Counted from the stretch's first letter, positions 37,229 through 45,614 are shown. The stretch is DNA of 64,000 nucleotides from Cyclobacteriaceae bacterium (GCA_016786495.1 JAEUUJ010000027.1:1-64000); one strand, 5' to 3'. The notes: a model not told the origin generated them from the letters alone. Translations and numbers: made by a program.

Positions 37229-38972
37229 ATAAATTCTGTTGTTTAATCTGGTCGACAATGTACTCCGATGCTCTCCAGGAAAGTGCTAAGATCGTCCAGG
37301 TTGGATTTTTATCCGCCTGCGATACGAATGCACCACCGTCCACCACAAACAAGTTCTTGCAATCATGTGCCTGGTTGAATTTATTGAGTGCTGAACGTTT
37401 TTTATCGCTGCCCATTCTTACTGTACCGACTTCGTGGATGATTCTTCCGGGTGTTGCCAGTCCGTAATTAGTTTCCGGTCCGGCCACTCCGTACGTCAGC
37501 GTTGCGCCCATTTTGTGAATGATCTCCTGGAACGTTTCCTGCATGTGTTTCGCCTGCTTGATTTCGTAATCGCTCCACTTATAATGGAAGCGTAAAACCG
37601 GAATTCCAAATTTATCCACCACGTTCGGATCAATCTCGCAATAGTTGTCTTCGCGCGGAATTGCTTCACCGCGACCATCCATACCAAAGGCTGATCCAAA
37701 GAAATACCGGTGGTCGTCTTTTAATGATGCACCATAACCTCCTGCCCGCTTCATCGCACCATTTCGGTCAGGGAATTTTCCGTTGTAGTTTTGAACACCG
37801 AACCCGAATCCGTAGGAGGGCATTCCCATTCCACCCCAGTATTCGATGTGATAACCGCGCGGGAAGTCAAGCTTTTTATTGTCAAGCCACCAGGGCGAGT
37901 ACACATGGATTCCGCCTACACCATCTTCGTTGTAGCGTTTTCGATTGAACAATTTTGGAAGGATACCGCCCATGCCAACGCCCGTTGAGTCGTGCAGGTA
38001 TTTTCCAACAACGTTGCTTGAGTTTGCGAGGCCGTTGGGATGAGCTGACGATTTCGAGTTTAGCAGCAGTCGGGCAGATTCGCACGCACTCGCTGCGAGC
38101 ACCACCACTTTCGCACTCACCTGGTATTCCTGCATGTCGTCTTTCGACACATACGAAACGCCCGTAGCCAGTCCGCTGGAATTCGTGAGCACTTCGCGAA
38201 CCATCGCGTTGTTAATCACTTCGAGGTTGTCGGTTTTAACGGCCGGTTTGATTAAGCATGAAGACGCGGAGAAGTCTCCATACACCGTGCAGCCCCTGCT
38301 GCATTGTGCGCAGAAGAAACATGAGCCCCGATCGTCATTAATTTTTTTGGTAAGAATCGAAAGGCGGGAGGGAATAACGGTTACGCCAGCCGATGTTGCA
38401 GCGTGCTTGATGAGCAGTTCATGCAAACGCGGCTTGGGCGGTGGAAGGAATTTGCTGTCAGGATCGTTCGGTAATCCTTCTTTGGTTCCGAACACCCCGA
38501 TCAGGTCGTCAACTTTGTCGTAGTACGGTGCAATATCATCGTAGCCGATGGGCCAGTCTTCACCGAGGCCGTCGTTGCTTTTACCTTTAAAATCTTTCGG
38601 GCCGAATCGCAGCGAAATGCGTCCCCAGTGATTCGTGCGGCCACCCAGCATGCGCGAGCGGAACCAGTCGAACTTCGATCCGGGTGAGTTCACCTGCGTA
38701 TAGGGTTCGCCTTCAATCTCCCAGCCACCATAGGCTGCGTCAAAATCACCAAACGGTCTGAACTGAGTAGAGGCGCCCCTTCGCGGGGAGTCGAACGGCC
38801 ATTTTAATTGCGTAACATTCTTGGCGGGATCGTACCAGGGTCCGGCTTCGAGCACGAGCACTTTCAAACCGGCTTGTGTTAACACGTATGCAGCCATGCC
38901 GCCACCGGCACCGGAGCCCACAATGCACACATCATATTGTTTGGACGACTTCTTGATTTGGAGATCAGGCAT
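37227..38972 (-). CDS. GMC family oxidoreductase (dehydrogenase subunit)
   Basis: A 581-residue FAD-dependent GMC enzyme. The dinucleotide-binding fold starts CIVGSGAGGGMAAYVLTQAG at residue 16. The second FAD signature is SRMLGGRTNHWGR. A Cys-rich motif follows mid-protein (CFFCAQCSRGC), then the C-terminal VVDGGAFVSQADKNPTWTI. Together with the subunit-3 gene downstream it resembles sugar, polyol or gluconate dehydrogenases of the envelope. It carries no Sec signal itself and could be exported with the Tat partner. The substrate is unknown. Confidence 0.9.
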   Translation of the reverse strand: MPDLQIKKSSKQYDVCIVGSGAGGGMAAYVLTQAGLKVLVLEAGPWYDPAKNVTQLKWPFDSPRRGASTQFRPFGDFDAAYGGWEIEGEPYTQVNSPGSKFDWFRSRMLGGRTNHWGRISLRFGPKDFKGKSNDGLGEDWPIGYDDIAPYYDKVDDLIGVFGTKEGLPNDPDSKFLPPPKPRLHELLIKHAATSAGVTVIPSRLSILTKKINDDRGSCFFCAQCSRGCTVYGDFSASSCLIKPAVKTDNLEVINNAMVREVLTNSSGLATGVSYVSKDDMQEYQVSAKVVVLAASACESARLLLNSKSSAHPNGLANSSNVVGKYLHDSTGVGMGGILPKLFNRKRYNEDGVGGIHVYSPWWLDNKKLDFPRGYHIEYWGGMGMPSYGFGFGVQNYNGKFPDRNGAMKRAGGYGASLKDDHRYFFGSAFGMDGRGEAIPREDNYCEIDPNVVDKFGIPVLRFHYKWSDYEIKQAKHMQETFQEIIHKMGATLTYGVAGPETNYGLATPGRIIHEVGTVRMGSDKKRSALNKFNQAHDCKNLFVVDGGAFVSQADKNPTWTILALSWRASEYIVDQIKQQNL

Positions 38973-39036
38973 CAGGAATAGGTTTCCTGAAAGCTAAGCG
39001 TTTCTTTTTTAAAGTGTAACGCCAGAATTTACTTTT

Positions 39037-39273
39037 TTACGAGTGGCTGTGCTTCTCGTTCTTCGGAACGGGATCGTAACCATGTGTTCCCCACGGATGG
39101 CAACGTGCGATGCGCTTGGTTCCCAGCCAGATGCCTTTGATCACGCCCAATTCACGAATGGCTTCGATGGCATATTGCGAACAGGAGGGTGTATGCCGGC
39201 AGTTCGATCCCAGGTAAGGCGAGATGGCGATCTGGTAGAAGCGAATGGGTAATATGAAGAGTTTTTTGAGCAC
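39037..39273 (-). CDS. yidD: membrane protein insertion efficiency factor YidD
   Basis: A 78-residue protein with the YidD signature: [16 protein letters not shown] at the N-terminus, then [15 protein letters not shown] and GTHGYDPVP. YidD is a small inner-membrane-associated protein assisting YidC in membrane insertion. It usually sits with rnpA and yidC; neither is in this window. The stop is 64 bp past the GMC gene start, so it is a separate unit. Length and Cys pattern are normal. Confidence 0.93.
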   Translation of the reverse strand: MLKKLFILPIRFYQIAISPYLGSNCRHTPSCSQYAIEAIRELGVIKGIWLGTKRIARCHPWGTHGYDPVPKNEKHSHS

Positions 39274-39447
39274 CGGATTTTTGAGGTCCGGTGCAAAAAT
39301 AAGATTTTAAGGTGCAATTCCCTTTTTCGGATTTGGAGACTTTACATCTGGGAAAGGTCTCTTTGTGTTTTCTGGAATATTCGATTTAAGTTCAGGCTGC
39401 ATTTTCAATTCAAAAAATCCCGTTGTCAGGCGATGTTGATATTATCT

Positions 39448-40758
39448 TTATGGCCGGTACGTAACAATTACTACTTGTGGAATTGGTCGCGCGAAAACTG
39501 TTGAGAGATCATATGAATTCGTTAGCTGCGTGGGTTCGAGCCTAAAGCTAACCGGAATAACGAATCGTGAAGGGTAGCTTTTTCCATTTAGAACTGCAGG
39601 ATTCCAATCTATGTCCGCATTTTTTAAAGCCATTATAACCTCAGCCTCGCAATCGGGCAGAAGTTTTTTTACCACCGAACAATTTTTGAGCTTTCCATTT
39701 TCGTCAATGTCAAACACCACAACCACATCACCTTCCGTGCCTGAAATTTTTGCAGACGAAGGATATCTTAATTCGCGTTGAAGTGATTTCATAAGTGCGC
39801 TCATTCCGTCTGCCGGCCCCGGATTAATTGTCAACGTCTGATTTTGCCATTTTCCGTCTTTAAAAATGACATAGGAATCTGCAGTCGATTTATCGGTCAC
39901 TTCCTGAGAATAAACCTTGCTGCAGAATAATGCTATTGTTGCACAAAGAACTAAAGTCGTAATCAAAACCTTGATTGCCGCTCTTTTCTTGCTTGGAAGG
40001 ATTGTCATCATAGTAAATCTTTTTTTAGTTATTGAATAGTTGAAACTGCTGGCCAGCGCATTCGTTTTGAGACGGGTTAACGTGCTTAGTAGTAAAGATT
40101 GGTAATGGGGAACATTCTTATGCGCTTTGATGACGGAATCATCGGCTAAAAACTCATGATTCAACCGGATCGCTTTTTTGTATAAAATCAATGCCGGATT
40201 GAACCAGGAAATACACTGAATGAATTCAATGAAAACGATATCAAGTGAATGCCACTGCCTGAAATGGGTGAGTTCGTGTGTTAAAATATGAGGATTTGTT
40301 AAATCTATTCTGCTGATGAAAATGCAATTAAAGAATGTATGCGGAACTGCAGGCTCATTAAGAATAACAACAGGCACACCGTTCAAATAGTTGACCTTGT
40401 TATTCCGTTTAAGGCTAATTAATGATAGCAGGTTTTTGATGAACCGGGTCAGCAATAAGGCGGTGATGGTGATATACGCTAAAGGAAGTATCAGCGAAAC
40501 CGGAGACGTTGCCGTTTCCACTGAATATATTGTTTCTGGGGATAAATCGATTGGCAATGGGTTTGATGGTATTGCTTGAGTAAGATAAAAGTCCGACTTT
40601 AATTCAATAGTTATCAACGGAATAATGCCCGACAATAAAATAGTAGCGAGCAGATAGAACCTGTTAAAGACAAGCATTTTTTCACGTTCCAGAAAACAAT
40701 AATATACCGCAATGAAAATCAGTGAACATACAACTGACTTGAATATGTAGAAAATCAT
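39448..40758 (-). CDS. BlaR1-like M56 metallopeptidase fused to a TonB C-terminal domain
   Basis: A 436-residue protein. The first 110 residues hold three membrane helices, and the M56 zinc motif is ILTHELTHFRQWH with NHEFLADD downstream. A fourth membrane helix follows the cytoplasmic protease domain (AAIKVLITTLVLCATIALF). The extracytoplasmic C-terminus (about 310-425) is a TonB-type domain (VVVVFDIDENGKLKNCSVV, VIPVSFRLEP). BlaR1-type proteins sense a signal and cleave the BlaI repressor; here the sensor is a TonB-like domain, not a penicillin-binding domain. It overlaps blaI by 4 bp. Confidence 0.88.
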   Translation of the reverse strand: MIFYIFKSVVCSLIFIAVYYCFLEREKMLVFNRFYLLATILLSGIIPLITIELKSDFYLTQAIPSNPLPIDLSPETIYSVETATSPVSLILPLAYITITALLLTRFIKNLLSLISLKRNNKVNYLNGVPVVILNEPAVPHTFFNCIFISRIDLTNPHILTHELTHFRQWHSLDIVFIEFIQCISWFNPALILYKKAIRLNHEFLADDSVIKAHKNVPHYQSLLLSTLTRLKTNALASSFNYSITKKRFTMMTILPSKKRAAIKVLITTLVLCATIALFCSKVYSQEVTDKSTADSYVIFKDGKWQNQTLTINPGPADGMSALMKSLQRELRYPSSAKISGTEGDVVVVFDIDENGKLKNCSVVKKLLPDCEAEVIMALKNADIDWNPAVLNGKSYPSRFVIPVSFRLEPTQLTNSYDLSTVFARPIPQVVIVTYRP

Positions 40759-41126
40759 TTCTTTTTCTGTTTAAGTTGTTGATCGATGATCTTCTTCAAT
40801 TCTTCCAGTTCCTTTTCCGACAAGTTTGTTGCGGTCGTAAAGAAGGAGGCAAACTGCATGGCTGAGTTGTTGAAAAAACTCTTAATCATGGAGTTCACAT
40901 GCTTGGAGAAGTATTGTTCCTTCTTGATGAGCGGATAGTATTCACGCGAATTGCCCTGAAGTTTGTAGCCAACGAATCCCTTCTCCTGCATCCGCTTAAG
41001 CAATGTGGCCACCGTAGTGCCTGCGGGTTTTGGCTCCGGGAATTTTTCAAGGAGGTCTTTAAAGAATATCGTGTCGGCCGACCAGAGATATTCCATAACC
41101 TGTTCTTCTGCTTTTGAAAGGCTCAT
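40755..41126 (-). CDS. BlaI/MecI/CopY-type transcriptional repressor
   Basis: A 123-residue winged-helix repressor with the family start LSKAEEQVMEYLWSADTIF and the line GTTVATLLKRMQEKGFVG in the DNA-recognition region. The C-terminal dimer part ends EELKKIIDQQLKQKKK. In known systems it binds TACA-type palindromes and is inactivated by proteolysis by the partner BlaR1-like protease, here the downstream gene. A perfect TCTACA-AA-TGTAGA site lies over its own -7 element, pointing to autorepression. Confidence 0.9.
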   Translation of the reverse strand: MSLSKAEEQVMEYLWSADTIFFKDLLEKFPEPKPAGTTVATLLKRMQEKGFVGYKLQGNSREYYPLIKKEQYFSKHVNSMIKSFFNNSAMQFASFFTTATNLSEKELEELKKIIDQQLKQKKK

Positions 41127-41147
41127 TTCTACTACTTTAGAATATAC

Positions 41148-41161
41148 TCTACAAATGTAGA
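41148..41161. promoter_or_regulatory. BlaI-type operator overlapping the -7 element
   Basis: TCTACAAATGTAGA is a perfect 6+2+6 palindrome matching the BlaI/MecI consensus TACAnnTGTA. Read on the minus strand it contains TACATTTG (41159-41152), a match to the -7 consensus TAnnTTTG. Repressor binding would block polymerase directly. It lies 22 bp upstream of the blaI ATG. Confidence 0.7.
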
Positions 41162-41240
41162 ATAACTTCAGAAACGAGCTAGCTCCTTGTCAATTATTTT
41201 TTGACCGGCAGTGCTGTTGTGAAATCGGGAAACGGAGATA

Positions 41241-41268
41241 GTCAGTCTTCGACGAACTCAGAATGACA
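41241..41268 (+). repeat. diverged copy of the GTCAGTCTTCGAC repeat, upstream of the GIY-YIG gene
   Basis: GTCAGTCTTCGACGAACTCAGAATGACA here matches the core of the array at 41711-41911 (CAGTCTTCGACAGGCTCAGA and following) at most positions, in the same orientation. Confidence 0.6.
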
Positions 41269-41351
41269 GCGATTGGCGCTTTGAACCAAGTTAGGTTTTA
41301 GCATTAATCTTCCCGTCAAAGTGAAGCTGTTAGTGCTTATTCCATCCTTTA

Positions 41352-41738
41352 TTGACAATACGTGTCACCCTGAGCTTGTCGAACGGTGATGACCCAAACT
41401 CTTTATTATCTTCGTTTGTGCGTAACTATCAATATTTCGTGTACATAGTTGAATGCAGCGATGGCCTGTACTACATAGGGATCACCAATGACGTAGAGAC
41501 GCGCCTTTGGGAACATAACGAAGGTGTTCACGAGGATAGTTTCACCTTTAAGAGACGACCTGTCGTTTTGCGATATTGGCAGCGTTTTAAGAATGTTCAT
41601 CATGCAATTGAATTTGAAAAACAAGTGAAGGGCTGGAGTCGAAAGAAGAAGGAGGCCTTATTTAATGACGATTGGGATGAGATTGTTAGGTTATCGAATT
41701 TCAAGAATGTTAGCCAGTCTTCGACAGGCTCAGACTGA
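41352..41738 (+). CDS. GIY-YIG nuclease domain protein flanked by repeats
   Basis: A stand-alone GIY-YIG endonuclease domain. Motifs: FVYIVECSDGLYYIGITND (the GIY-YIG core), the catalytic Arg in ETRLWEHN, and the catalytic Glu in AIEFEKQVKGWSRKKKEAL. No ATG lies upstream of the domain in this frame: the frame opens at TTG 41352, and GTG 41418 (giving about 106 residues) is a better start. The last 9-10 codons (VSQSSTGSD) are encoded by the first copy of the tandem repeat. A copy of the repeat in opposite orientation overlaps the 5' end. Function is unknown; relatives are often called UPF0213/GIY-YIG. Confidence 0.85.
   Translation: MTIRVTLSLSNGDDPNSLLSSFVRNYQYFVYIVECSDGLYYIGITNDVETRLWEHNEGVHEDSFTFKRRPVVLRYWQRFKNVHHAIEFEKQVKGWSRKKKEALFNDDWDEIVRLSNFKNVSQSSTGSD
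41363..41393 (-). repeat. inverted copy of the same repeat at the 5' end of the GIY-YIG gene
   Basis: GTCACCCTGAGCTTGTCGAAC (in part) is, on the minus strand, GTTCGACAAGCTCAGGGTGA, a close match to the array core TTCGACAGGCTCAGACTGAC. With the copies downstream it frames the nuclease gene by inverted repeats. Confidence 0.65.
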
Positions 41739-41911
41739 CAGAGAATTAGCCTTAATGACTCCTAGCCAGTCTTCGACAGGCTCAGACTGACAGAGAATTA
41801 GCCTTAATGACCCCTAGCCAGTCTTCGACAGGCTCAGACTGACAGAGAATTAGCCTTAATGACCCTAGCCAGTCTTCGACAGGCTCAGGCTGACGGGTTA
41901 GATCCTTAACG
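41711..41911 (+). repeat. 52-bp tandem repeat array, about 3.9 copies
   Basis: Unit starts are at 41711, 41763, 41815 and 41866 (periods 52, 52, 51). Each unit opens TAGCCAGTCTTCGACAGGCT and includes the short inverted repeat CAGTCT/AGACTG around an 11-base loop. Units 1-3 are almost identical; the last is diverged and cut short. There are no unique spacers, so it is not a CRISPR array. The first unit supplies the end of the GIY-YIG gene. Confidence 0.92.
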
Positions 41912-41950
41912 AATTGAAATTTTAGTGTTACGCAGGGGGTCAGAATCAGC

Positions 41951-43456
41951 CTATTCAATTGTATAGTTCATCTCACCATCCTTGCCATCCATTAGCTGAA
42001 CGCCCAGCGCTTTCAGTTCATCGCGGATTTTGTCGGAGAGGGCAAAATTCTTGTCTGTGCGGGCTTTCTTACGAAGTCCGATCAATACATTAATCACCCC
42101 GTCCATCAATTCCTGGTTGTGACTTTCTTCGTCTTTGATACCGAGTACATCTTCCATCATGGCGATGTAGGTATTTTTGAATTCCTCAAAAGTTGATGCG
42201 CTTACCGCGGCAAACTTCAGGTTACCCGACTTAAAGTCGTTAATCCGTGACGACATCTCGAACAATACCGCCAGTGTTTTTGCGGTGTTGAAATCATCAC
42301 TCATCGTTTGATAGCATTCGCCAACCATTCGTTTCAGATCAGCCGCCAATGTTGCGTCATCATTTCCGTTACCGGGATGGTTCAGCGACTTAATTGTTGT
42401 TAAGGCGTTTGATAGTTTTTTAAATCCTTTCTCCGCCGCACTCAACGCTTCGTTCGAAAAATCAAGCGTGCTCGAATAATGCGACTGCAGCATGAAGAAC
42501 CGCACGGCCATCGGACTATACGCCTTTGCCAACAGCGGATGCGAACCGGCAAACAGCTCCCGGGGTAAAAACGAGTTGCCTTTCGACTTGCTCATTTTCT
42601 CTCCATTCACCGTCAGCATGTTGGTGTGCATCCAATAACGAACCGGAGATTTTCCCAGCGCGCCCACGTTCTGCGCGATTTCACATTCGTGGTGGGGGAA
42701 CTTTAAGTCCATACCACCCCCGTGAATATCAAACTGATCACCCAGGTATTTTGTGCCCATGGCCGAGCACTCAAGATGCCAGCCCGGTATTCCTTCACCC
42801 CAGGGTGAATTCCAGCGTTGGATGTGGTTAGGCGAAACAGCTTTCCAGATCGCGAAATCAATCGCGTTACGTTTTTCATCCTGACGGTCCAGTTCACGCG
42901 TTCCTTCCAGTAACTCATCAATGTTCCTTCCGCTCAACTCACCGTAGTGATGCGTTTCGTTGTACTTGCGCACATCGAAATACACTGAGCCGTTTACTTC
43001 ATATGCATATCCGTTACTCAGGATCTTCTTTACCATGTCGATTTGCTCAACGATGTGCCCGGTTGCAGTCGGCTCAATGCTGGGTGGAAGGACGTTGAAA
43101 ATCCGACAAACATCATGAAAACTGGTTGTGTACTTTTGAACGATTTCCATCGGCTCAAGCTGCTCGAGCTTAGCGCTTTCTTCAATGCGATCGACACCTA
43201 CTCCCGCATCGTTGGTGAGATGGCCGGCATCGGTGATGTTCCGCACGTACCGAACCTTGTAGCCGATGTGAGTAAGATACCGGAACACTACATCAAAGGA
43301 TGTGAACGTGCGCAGATTACCCAGGTGGACTTCGTTGTAAACGGTTGGTCCACAGGAATATAAGCCAACAAACGGTGCCTTTGCAGGAACAAAAAGTTCT
43401 TTATTTCCGCTCAGGGAATTAGAAATGGAAACCGGGTATTTTTCGTACAGTGCCAT
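41951..43456 (-). CDS. cysS: cysteinyl-tRNA synthetase
   Basis: A 501-residue class I synthetase joining cysteine to tRNA-Cys. The HIGH-like motif is GPTVYNEVHLGNLRTF with the zinc Cys just before (YSCGPTVYN). Another zinc region is GWHLECSAMGTKYLG with FDIHGGGMDLKFPHHECEIA. The KMSKS motif is EKMSKSKGNSFLP. The C-terminal helical domain (ALSDKIRDELKALGVQLMD) is complete. Length is standard. It is a housekeeping single gene; the tandem repeat array lies just past its stop. Confidence 0.97.
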   Translation of the reverse strand: MALYEKYPVSISNSLSGNKELFVPAKAPFVGLYSCGPTVYNEVHLGNLRTFTSFDVVFRYLTHIGYKVRYVRNITDAGHLTNDAGVGVDRIEESAKLEQLEPMEIVQKYTTSFHDVCRIFNVLPPSIEPTATGHIVEQIDMVKKILSNGYAYEVNGSVYFDVRKYNETHHYGELSGRNIDELLEGTRELDRQDEKRNAIDFAIWKAVSPNHIQRWNSPWGEGIPGWHLECSAMGTKYLGDQFDIHGGGMDLKFPHHECEIAQNVGALGKSPVRYWMHTNMLTVNGEKMSKSKGNSFLPRELFAGSHPLLAKAYSPMAVRFFMLQSHYSSTLDFSNEALSAAEKGFKKLSNALTTIKSLNHPGNGNDDATLAADLKRMVGECYQTMSDDFNTAKTLAVLFEMSSRINDFKSGNLKFAAVSASTFEEFKNTYIAMMEDVLGIKDEESHNQELMDGVINVLIGLRKKARTDKNFALSDKIRDELKALGVQLMDGKDGEMNYTIE

Positions 43457-43518
43457 AAAAGAAACAGGAGCGAAGGTAGGACTAAATGCCGAATTTCGAA
43501 TCAGAATTTCTGATACTG

Positions 43519-44448
43519 CTACTTCGCCCCAAACAGGGTTTCGCTTTTAGCCGGAACCTTAACAAACTCCGGAACCTGTAACGAAGTTCCGATCTCCTGG
43601 TTCATTTTTTCGATCAGGTATTTCGCCAGTTCGGGCGAGTGAATCTCCTCGTGCTGGTGCATGAAAAAGTAGATAGTTTTGATTCCTTCATCGGTCCATT
43701 GTTTCATACGCTGAACCCAATCATCCACGCGCGTGTAATCGGTGGGATGGAGGCCATTGCCGACAAACCGGATGAAGGCTTCCCGGGTGGTAAGGCGCAT
43801 GTGTACACAATCCCGTCTTCCTGAGGCATCGGTGATTACGGAACCCGTTTTTAATTTCTCGAACGTATTCCACGCATCATCGAACACTTGCTTATCGGCA
43901 TACCATGCCGGGTGGCGGAGTTCAACAAAGAGTTGCACGTCTTTGGGTACCGATTCGATAAATGCCTGAATGGTGTCGATCGATTGGGGTGCCATCTGCG
44001 GATGCGGCATTAAGAAGATCGGACCGAGATTATTTTCGAACGCATAAATCGCGTCCAGAAATTCATCGAGCAGTTCTTTTGTATTCTTTAGTCTCCGGAG
44101 ATGCGTGATCTGATCGACAAACTTCGGACAGAATTTAAAGTCTTTGCCAACCTTACTCTTCCAGCCCTCAATCTGCTTCCGGTACGGCATGCGATAGAAG
44201 GTGGCATTTAACTCGATCGCGTTAAACTTCTTTGCATAGTATTCGAGAAAGTCACCGGCTTTGGTTTTGGGTGGATAGATTTTTCCCACCCAGTCGGGGC
44301 GACCCCACTTGGCACATCCTACATAGAAGGTTGTTTTCTTTCCAACGGGTGATTTTGCCAGTACGTTGGTTGTTCCCGGGTGGTCGGGGGGAAGCTTGAA
44401 GTTGATTTTGTCGAGGTCAGCTGTATCTGCTACTCTTCCGAAATCCAT
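43519..44448 (-). CDS. DUF72 family protein
   Basis: A 309-residue protein of the DUF72 (YecE-like) family, a TIM-barrel-type fold with unknown enzymatic role. Signature lines are YVGCAKWGRPDWVGKIYPPK, FNAIELNATFYRMPYRK, FKFCPKFVDQITHLRRL and FVELRHPAWYADKQVF. The first 40 residues form an extra N-terminal segment. No partner gene is obvious; it is followed after about 60 bp by a 15-bp perfect hairpin and then a 2TM protein gene. Confidence 0.88.
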   Translation of the reverse strand: MDFGRVADTADLDKINFKLPPDHPGTTNVLAKSPVGKKTTFYVGCAKWGRPDWVGKIYPPKTKAGDFLEYYAKKFNAIELNATFYRMPYRKQIEGWKSKVGKDFKFCPKFVDQITHLRRLKNTKELLDEFLDAIYAFENNLGPIFLMPHPQMAPQSIDTIQAFIESVPKDVQLFVELRHPAWYADKQVFDDAWNTFEKLKTGSVITDASGRRDCVHMRLTTREAFIRFVGNGLHPTDYTRVDDWVQRMKQWTDEGIKTIYFFMHQHEEIHSPELAKYLIEKMNQEIGTSLQVPEFVKVPAKSETLFGAK

Positions 44449-44465
44449 GGCCGTTGTAGGGTAAA

Positions 44466-44515
44466 CGTTATTAGTTAATCGTAACCGGGGTAAGGTATGG
44501 GATTAACTAATAACG
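44466..44515. repeat. 15-bp perfect inverted repeat
   Basis: CGTTATTAGTTAATC (44466-44480) and its exact complement at 44501-44515 surround a 20-bp loop. It lies between the 2TM gene and the DUF72 gene, both on the minus strand. The word resembles the arm of the 21861-21924 repeat (TTAATAGTTAATAG). Confidence 0.65.
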
Positions 44516-44528
44516 AACAACGGATGAG

Positions 44529-44831
44529 TTATTGACGCTTCATTTTTTCCATCTCTTCCTTGATCTTGCGGTCTTCCCAGTCTTTGCCGAAGAAGATGCC
44601 ATTTTTGAAGAAGCTGATGGTATAGAAGAACATTCCGATTCCCCAGCCAAACCAAACCCAGCCTACCCACCAGTGGCCTTCTGAGTTGAAGTCGTTCTGG
44701 TACCAGTTTAAAAAGGTTAGAAAAGAACAAACCGAGAAATAGGCGATCAGCGAGCTGTAATAGCTTTTCTTTCTCCGCACGCTCTTGCGTGCTTCTTTGT
44801 ACAGTTTTTCTTCTTCCGGTGTATTGTACAT
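44529..44831 (-). CDS. 2TM domain protein
   Basis: A 100-residue protein with two hydrophobic helices (YSSLIAYFSVCSFLTFLNWY and VGWVWFGWGIGMFFYTISFF). The family N-terminus EEEKLYKEARKSVRRKKSYY and the C-terminal GKDWEDRKIKEEMEKMK are typical of the Bacteroidota 2TM domain. That domain is also found at the N-terminus of histidine kinases. Function is unknown. It lies about 25 bp after the 182-residue secreted protein gene and may be in the same transcript. Confidence 0.85.
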   Translation of the reverse strand: MYNTPEEEKLYKEARKSVRRKKSYYSSLIAYFSVCSFLTFLNWYQNDFNSEGHWWVGWVWFGWGIGMFFYTISFFKNGIFFGKDWEDRKIKEEMEKMKRQ

Positions 44832-44856
44832 GACTCGTATGTTTAGGTGTTACAAG

Positions 44857-45405
44857 TTAATCAAGCTTGGTCAATTTTAATTCGATGAAGGGATACCAAT
44901 TTACATTGTCGGGGGAGTATTCTCCTGTTTCGACCCAGCTCTTGGTTTTGGGATCAAGTTTGATTTCGTAGCGAATTTTGGCGTCATTCTGAACATCAAA
45001 ACCCCAAACAAAATTGTTTTCCGCGACAACCTTGAAGTATGCGTCTGTTTTGCTTCCGTCTTTCAGATGCGAGGTCATTTTGAATTCTTTCGATTGTTCA
45101 TCGTACGAGAGTACCGCGAACGCATTGAACATGATTTCGCCGGCATTCTGGGGATTGCGTCCCGTCCCTTCAAATACCAGGATGGTGTTGTCGAGCTTGA
45201 AGTAAATGTTTTCTTCCTGAATTACCCTGGTATCCGGCCCGTTGCGCTGTTTAGCGATGGCTTCACCTTTCCATTTCCCCGCGAGGTAAGCAACTTTTTG
45301 CATTTCCTGCTTTAAGGCATCGGATGCTTTACCCAAGCCTTGCGCGTGGCTGTGGCCGATGGCCAATCCGAGGAACATCGCACAGATAATCATGACGTTT
45401 TTCAT
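44857..45405 (-). CDS. secreted protein, DUF1579-like beta-barrel
   Basis: A 182-residue protein with a signal peptide (MIICAMFLGLAIGHSHAQ). A lipocalin-like domain follows (MQKVAYLAGKWKGEA, NTILVFEGTGRNPQNAG, FKMTSHLKDGSKTDA). The opening 'L-A-G-x-W-x-G' line recalls DUF1579 proteins, which bind small ligands or have unknown roles. Its ATG overlaps the stop of the 70-residue gene upstream by 4 bp (ATGA), so the pair is translationally coupled. Regulation by the nearby winged-helix protein is suggested by the operator at 45615-45640. Confidence 0.75.
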   Translation of the reverse strand: MKNVMIICAMFLGLAIGHSHAQGLGKASDALKQEMQKVAYLAGKWKGEAIAKQRNGPDTRVIQEENIYFKLDNTILVFEGTGRNPQNAGEIMFNAFAVLSYDEQSKEFKMTSHLKDGSKTDAYFKVVAENNFVWGFDVQNDAKIRYEIKLDPKTKSWVETGEYSPDNVNWYPFIELKLTKLD

Positions 45406-45614
45406 AGGTAATATTTGGTTAAGAGATTACAGGTTAGTTGAACAAGCCAATCGGTTCCCGTGTGTTGTGCTACATAGGGGAGTGCCTTTGCCGGGAGTGT
45501 TATTGTGTTTTCGGACGAAACAACCGTGCGTGTTTCCATAAGAAGCAGGAATACAATCACCAGGCTTGTGGCGAGGCCGAGCGCGATCGATACCTTCTTA
45601 ATGTTTGTTGTCAT
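45402..45614 (-). CDS. small single-helix membrane protein, unknown
   Basis: A 70-residue protein with one hydrophobic segment (KVSIALGLATSLVIVFLLLM) after a short basic N-terminus, and a short extracytoplasmic tail. No family is recognised. Evidence that it is real: its stop overlaps the next gene's ATG (ATGA), and an operator motif lies immediately upstream of its ATG. It may encode a signal-anchored peptide needed for expression of the secreted protein downstream. Confidence 0.55.
   Translation of the reverse strand: MTTNIKKVSIALGLATSLVIVFLLLMETRTVVSSENTITLPAKALPYVAQHTGTDWLVQLTCNLLTKYYL

Noticed and set aside
41711..41911. Possible CRISPR array
   Set aside because: The units are contiguous with no unique spacers, and no cas genes are present.
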